From Meiothermus sp. (lineage in GTDB: Bacteria > Deinococcota > Deinococci > Deinococcales > Thermaceae), in assembly GCF_026004075.1 (NCBI RefSeq), contig NZ_BPIK01000002.1, forward strand, positions 558,001 through 622,000: 64,000 nucleotides of DNA, in the 5' to 3' direction. The notes beneath the pieces are model-generated. The model was not told the origin of the DNA. It ran no database searches and worked only from the letters and a program-made list of their open reading frames with translations. Of the stretch, positions 60,989 to 64,000 are shown in pieces (the stretch's first letter is position 1; each line of letters opens with the position of its first letter). A program made the translations under genes and the position numbers.

Positions 60989-61293
60989 ACCCGGCGCCCC
61001 ATCAGCGCCCGCCGTTCGGTGAACCAACCTGCCACCAAGCCCACCCCAAAAGCAGCCAGCACGCTCAGGAAGGGACGTTCTTCAATCCGGTGTTCCACAT
61101 TGTGGATGATCTTGTCCCCCCGCACACGGGCTGTTTCGAAGGCTTCAAACATCCCTTCGCGCAGGTGTTGGGTCTCGTCCTTCAGGTTGACCCGCATGGC
61201 TTGGGCCAGCTCACTCAAATCCTTGCGGAGCAGGGTCAGATCGTTACGAATATCCTGTAACTCTCTGGTCACATTGGGTTCGACAATCGCCAT
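60976..61293 (-). CDS. DUF883/ElaB-YqjD-like protein
   Basis: A 105-residue protein: helical coiled-coil-like N-terminal part (NDLTLLRKDLSELAQAMRVN), then one membrane helix with ERPFLSVLAAFGVGLVAGWF, typical of YqjD/ElaB proteins, which anchor to the inner membrane and in E. coli bind ribosomes in stationary phase. AAGGAGG precedes the ATG. First gene of the three-gene operon. Confidence 0.75.
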   Translation of the reverse strand: MAIVEPNVTRELQDIRNDLTLLRKDLSELAQAMRVNLKDETQHLREGMFEAFETARVRGDKIIHNVEHRIEERPFLSVLAAFGVGLVAGWFTERRALMGRRVWRE

Positions 61294-61518
61294 AATCTAC
61301 CTCCTTGATGGGCTTTCTTTACAAACTTAAAGTTACTCCTAACGCAATGGGTCAGGTGTCCCGCAGGCAGGTTCAAGCAGAGTTATGCCTTAGCCTGCCC
61401 TGTTAAGAGCGCTCCAACCCGCAGATACCACAAAAAACGATTGACCCGCGGGTTTGTGCGGAAACGGTACTACACCTCGCCCTCTGAGCTGAGCCCCAGT
61501 TGCACCTCGAGAGAGCTG

Positions 61519-61550
61519 GTAATGTCTCGGTAACACCGCCGGTTCAGCCT
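61519..61550 (+). promoter_or_regulatory. SARP-type direct repeat and -10, flavodoxin-usp cluster (site 6)
   Basis: GTAAT (61519-61523) and GTAAC (61530-61534) are 11 bp apart; CAGCCT (61545-61550) follows after 10 nt. It points to the gene at 61796, about 240 nt downstream. Confidence 0.55.
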
Positions 61551-61795
61551 GAATAGGGTGGAATGTTCGCCTGGAAGGGGTGTGTTTGTACGCTGGTTGC
61601 GGGTGGGCCTATTGGCTGCGGAGCGGTATTCTGGCGGCCTCAGATGAGGCCCGATGGCATGCGCTTCTGCGATTGGAACGAGGTTGATCTCCGATGAGAG
61701 GGTATTGGGGCTACCGGGTGGTTTCCGAAGGCATGGGGTGACCTGTTGAGCGGCAATCACACGTGCATGGAGTGCAACTTTCTAAGGAGGCTTTT
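61551..61795 (+). other. Long untranslated leader before the flavodoxin gene
   Basis: About 245 nt with no supported gene. It contains a perfect hairpin GGCCTC-AGAT-GAGGCC at 61636-61651. If site 6 is the promoter this is a 5' UTR; alternatively it could hold a small RNA. The stretch 61294-61518 upstream also shows no gene. Confidence 0.4.
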
Positions 61796-62302
61796 ATGGT
61801 AGCGAGGCCGATTCTGATTGCATACGCCACCCGTGGTGGCACAACCCAAAGGATAGCCGAGGCCATCGCCAAAGTTATGCGAGAGAAGGGAGCCTTGGTC
61901 GAGGTGAGGCCCGTGGAGCAGATTAGGGATTTGAGCGTGTACCGCGCAGTGGTTTTGGGCAGTGGGGTGCGCGACGAGAAGTGGCTTCCTGAGGCCATAC
62001 ACTTTGTCACCGATCATCGGCAATCCCTGGCCACACTCCCGCTAATCTATTTCCTGGTGTATAGCCAGTTACTCCAGGAATTCCCCCAGCGCATTGAGGA
62101 AGTGCTGGGGCATCTTAGCGAGGTGCGCCGCGTGGTGGAGCCCCTTGAGGTCGCCATTTTCTCGCGAGACCAGCAGTCCATGCCTCCCGAGATGCTGGTC
62201 AATTCCAAGGTCACCCCGCAAGGAGATTGGAGCGGCTGGGAGCGCCTCTCCACCTGGGCTGAGCGGGTGTATCAGCAGTTTGAAAAGCAGCCCAGCACAT
62301 GA
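61796..62302 (+). CDS. Flavodoxin-domain protein (HemG-like)
   Basis: A 168-residue protein with an FMN-binding flavodoxin_5 fold: ILIAYATRGGTTQRIAEAIA at the N terminus is the phosphate loop, YRAVVLGSGVRDEKWLPEAI and LIYFLVYSQLL follow. Relatives include HemG-type protoporphyrinogen oxidase and menaquinone-dependent reductases; the exact activity is unknown. AAGGAGG stands 5 nt before the ATG at 61796. The gap to the next gene (62303-62598) shows no further gene. Confidence 0.82.
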   Translation: MVARPILIAYATRGGTTQRIAEAIAKVMREKGALVEVRPVEQIRDLSVYRAVVLGSGVRDEKWLPEAIHFVTDHRQSLATLPLIYFLVYSQLLQEFPQRIEEVLGHLSEVRRVVEPLEVAIFSRDQQSMPPEMLVNSKVTPQGDWSGWERLSTWAERVYQQFEKQPST

Positions 62303-62598
62303 GGAGAACTGCTTACGCACCGCACGCTACATGAAGATTCCCACACCAACCTCTGGGCCTGGCTCTCCACCAACTGCTCCCGGCTTTTGGGTCAGGCTCG
62401 GTTGATCTGGCAAGGCTATGGACGGAAATCACCACTGGGGCTATCGTACAGGTTACAGGTTGGTTTGGCTGGGTTTGGTTGCTACAGGAAGGGTGACTGA
62501 AAATGCACGTAGGAGAGACAGCGGTGGTTTTCCCTCTTCCCGCCTTAGCAGTCTCTTCCACCTGGAGAGGCCGCTCAGCATAGCCAACGGAGGTGGGT

Positions 62599-63576
62599 AT
62601 GTATCAATGCATTCTTTTGCCTATAGACGGCTCACCCCCCGGTGAGCATGCGGCAGAGGTTGGGCTGGCCCTTGCCAAGCGGCTAGGGGCTTCGGTGGTG
62701 TTTGTGCACGTTATTGAGCCACAGCGCTACCGCGAGCTACACGACTACCAGGAAGCGCTCGAGCGAGCCCGCACGGTTGGGCGGGCCTTGTTGGAGCACT
62801 GGGAGCGCAAAGCCCAGCATCTCAAGGTTGCCTGCGCCACCCAGCTCACCAGTACCCAGCCGGAAAGCCGCCCAGGCGTTGCAGAAGCCCTGGTGGACGC
62901 TGGGGTTGCCCATGGCTGCGACCTGGTGGTAATGGGCACCCACGGGCGCACCGGCCTGCCCAGGGTGCTGCTGGGCAGCGTGGCCGAACGCATGGCCCGC
63001 CTGGCCCCCACACCACTCTTGCTGGTGCGGGGGGACGATACCGAGCCCACCTTGTTCAAGCGCATCTTGGTTGCCTTTGACGGCAGTGCCTATAGTGAGC
63101 TGGCTCTGCAACACGCCGATGCACTGGCCGGGGCCCTGAAGGCCAAGCTTTCGGTGGTGTACGTGGTACCCGATCTGACCCAGCTATACCTGAGTGCAGG
63201 GCGGGCTTGGATGTTTGCCGACCAGGCCCAACTACAGGCCCAACTATCCCAGGAGCAAGCCCGCCTGCGCGAACAAGGCGAGTTCATCTTGAAAGAAGCC
63301 ACAAAGCGCTGCGAACATAGCACGCAAGTGCACACCATACTGCGGGAGGCCGGACGGAGCCTGATTGGGGAGCGCATCTGCGAAGTGGCCAACGAGGAAA
63401 AAGCCGACCTGATCGTGATGGGCACACACGGGCACACCGGGCTGCGCAAGTTCTTACTGGGTAGCGTGGCCGAGGATGTAGCCCAGCAGGCCCGCCAGCC
63501 CATTCTGCTGGTACGCAACCCTGCCGCCCTGAACCACCCCGAAGAACGACACCTCCCCCCGCCTGGGGAGCGCTAA
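62599..63576 (+). CDS. Universal stress protein, two tandem domains
   Basis: A 325-residue tandem UspA protein. Each half has the full ATP-binding pattern: first half LLPIDGSPPGEHAAEVGL and VVMGTHGRTGLPRVLLGS near 112; second half ILVAFDGSAYSELALQHA and IVMGTHGHTGLRKFLLGS near 276. GTHG-x2-G-x9-GS loops intact, so ATP binding is likely. ATG at 62599 with GGAGG 5 nt upstream. Next gene follows 14 nt downstream. Confidence 0.93.
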   Translation: MYQCILLPIDGSPPGEHAAEVGLALAKRLGASVVFVHVIEPQRYRELHDYQEALERARTVGRALLEHWERKAQHLKVACATQLTSTQPESRPGVAEALVDAGVAHGCDLVVMGTHGRTGLPRVLLGSVAERMARLAPTPLLLVRGDDTEPTLFKRILVAFDGSAYSELALQHADALAGALKAKLSVVYVVPDLTQLYLSAGRAWMFADQAQLQAQLSQEQARLREQGEFILKEATKRCEHSTQVHTILREAGRSLIGERICEVANEEKADLIVMGTHGHTGLRKFLLGSVAEDVAQQARQPILLVRNPAALNHPEERHLPPPGER

Positions 63577-63590
63577 AGCAAGGAGGAACC

Positions 63591-64000
63591 ATGTACAAAC
63601 GAATTCTGATTCCGACCGATGGCAGTGCCCCTAGCGAAACCGCTGTTAAGGCAGGCCTCGAGCTGGCCAAAAGCCTGGGGGCCGAGACCACCTTGCTGTA
63701 TGTGGTAGAGCCGGTGATGGCCCGTATACTGATTGGCCCCGAGACCATTCCCTACTACCCCGACCTCACCCGTGACCTCGAGATAGCCGGCAAGCAGGCC
63801 CTCGAGCGGGCCGAGGGGTTCGCCCAGTACCTGGGGGTTCCGGCCAAGACCGAACTCAAGCAGGGCAATGCCGCCCAGGTGATTGTGGAGGAGGCTGCCG
63901 GGCACGACCTGGTGGTGATGGGCACCCACGGGCGCAGCGGGCTGGATCGGCTCCTGCTGGGATCGGTAACTCAAAAGGTATTGCAGCGAAGCCCCAAACC
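63591..64000 (+). CDS. Universal stress protein (3' end outside the window)
   Basis: At least 136 residues of a UspA-domain protein: KRILIPTDGSAPSETAVKAG at the N terminus and LVVMGTHGRSGLDRLLLGS with the intact ATP loop near residue 105. Only the very end is missing. AGGAGG lies 4 nt before the ATG. Downstream partner of the tandem Usp gene. Confidence 0.92.
   Translation, partial: MYKRILIPTDGSAPSETAVKAGLELAKSLGAETTLLYVVEPVMARILIGPETIPYYPDLTRDLEIAGKQALERAEGFAQYLGVPAKTELKQGNAAQVIVEEAAGHDLVVMGTHGRSGLDRLLLGSVTQKVLQRSPK

Noticed and set aside
62303-62598. Possible small gene or regulatory RNA between flavodoxin and Usp genes
   Set aside because: No open frame with a ribosome binding site, and the GGTT-rich stretch gives no stable structure or known motif.

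Overview
This 64 kb window is GC-rich bacterial chromosome, most likely from Meiothermus or a close relative in the Thermaceae (Deinococcota). The evidence is the protein repertoire (a LonC-type protease, a PolX polymerase, a SARP/BTAD regulator), several genes with a TANNNT box 6-8 nt before the start codon and no ribosome binding site (leaderless transcription, common in this phylum), and very frequent use of the palindrome CTCGAG. No rRNA, tRNA or CRISPR array was seen.

Region 1 (1-10.5 kb): the 5' part of a peptide-binding protein gene, a YkvA-family gene, then a branched-chain amino acid ABC transporter (livK, livHMGF) with a cupin and a GNAT gene downstream, glutamine synthetase and an outer-membrane-type protein. 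Region 2 (10.5-31 kb): two tandem sugar dehydrogenase paralogues, an IS256-family insertion, a Tat-exported 5'-nucleotidase, a GAF/HD-GYP phosphodiesterase, a potABCD polyamine importer beside a GABA-type transaminase, glyA, an EamA transporter, a secreted GH13 glycosidase and a phosphatase. Region 3 (30.5-36.7 kb): a tight operon encoding a GbsR/MarR regulator, two FtsX-type permeases, a LolA-like protein, a LolD-like ATPase and an envelope protein whose gene is split by an IS5-family element.

Region 4 (36.8-64 kb) is a stress island: hsp20, a baeRF-like gene, a BTAD regulator, several universal stress proteins, a COG1926-type phosphoribosyltransferase, and a six-gene operon (hydrolase, LonC, Usp-like, PolX, CapA, MgtA-type ATPase), followed by a YqjD/YqjE-like trio and a flavodoxin-Usp-Usp cluster. 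Housekeeping genes (glpD, pdxH, prolyl oligopeptidase, NYN nuclease) are interspersed.

The main discovery candidate is in region 4. Seven sites contain two GTAAY words exactly 11 bp apart in direct orientation. They lie in front of the stress genes and of the BTAD gene itself. In most of them a -10-like hexamer begins 10 nt after the second word. This is the geometry known for SARP activators, and the only SARP-like gene in the window is inside the island, so a self-contained SARP-controlled stress regulon is proposed. The second candidate is a 137-bp mobile-looking repeat present in five copies, with terminal inverted ATAC/GTAT ends and two long hairpins whose arms show compensatory changes; two direct copies bracket an EamA transporter gene.
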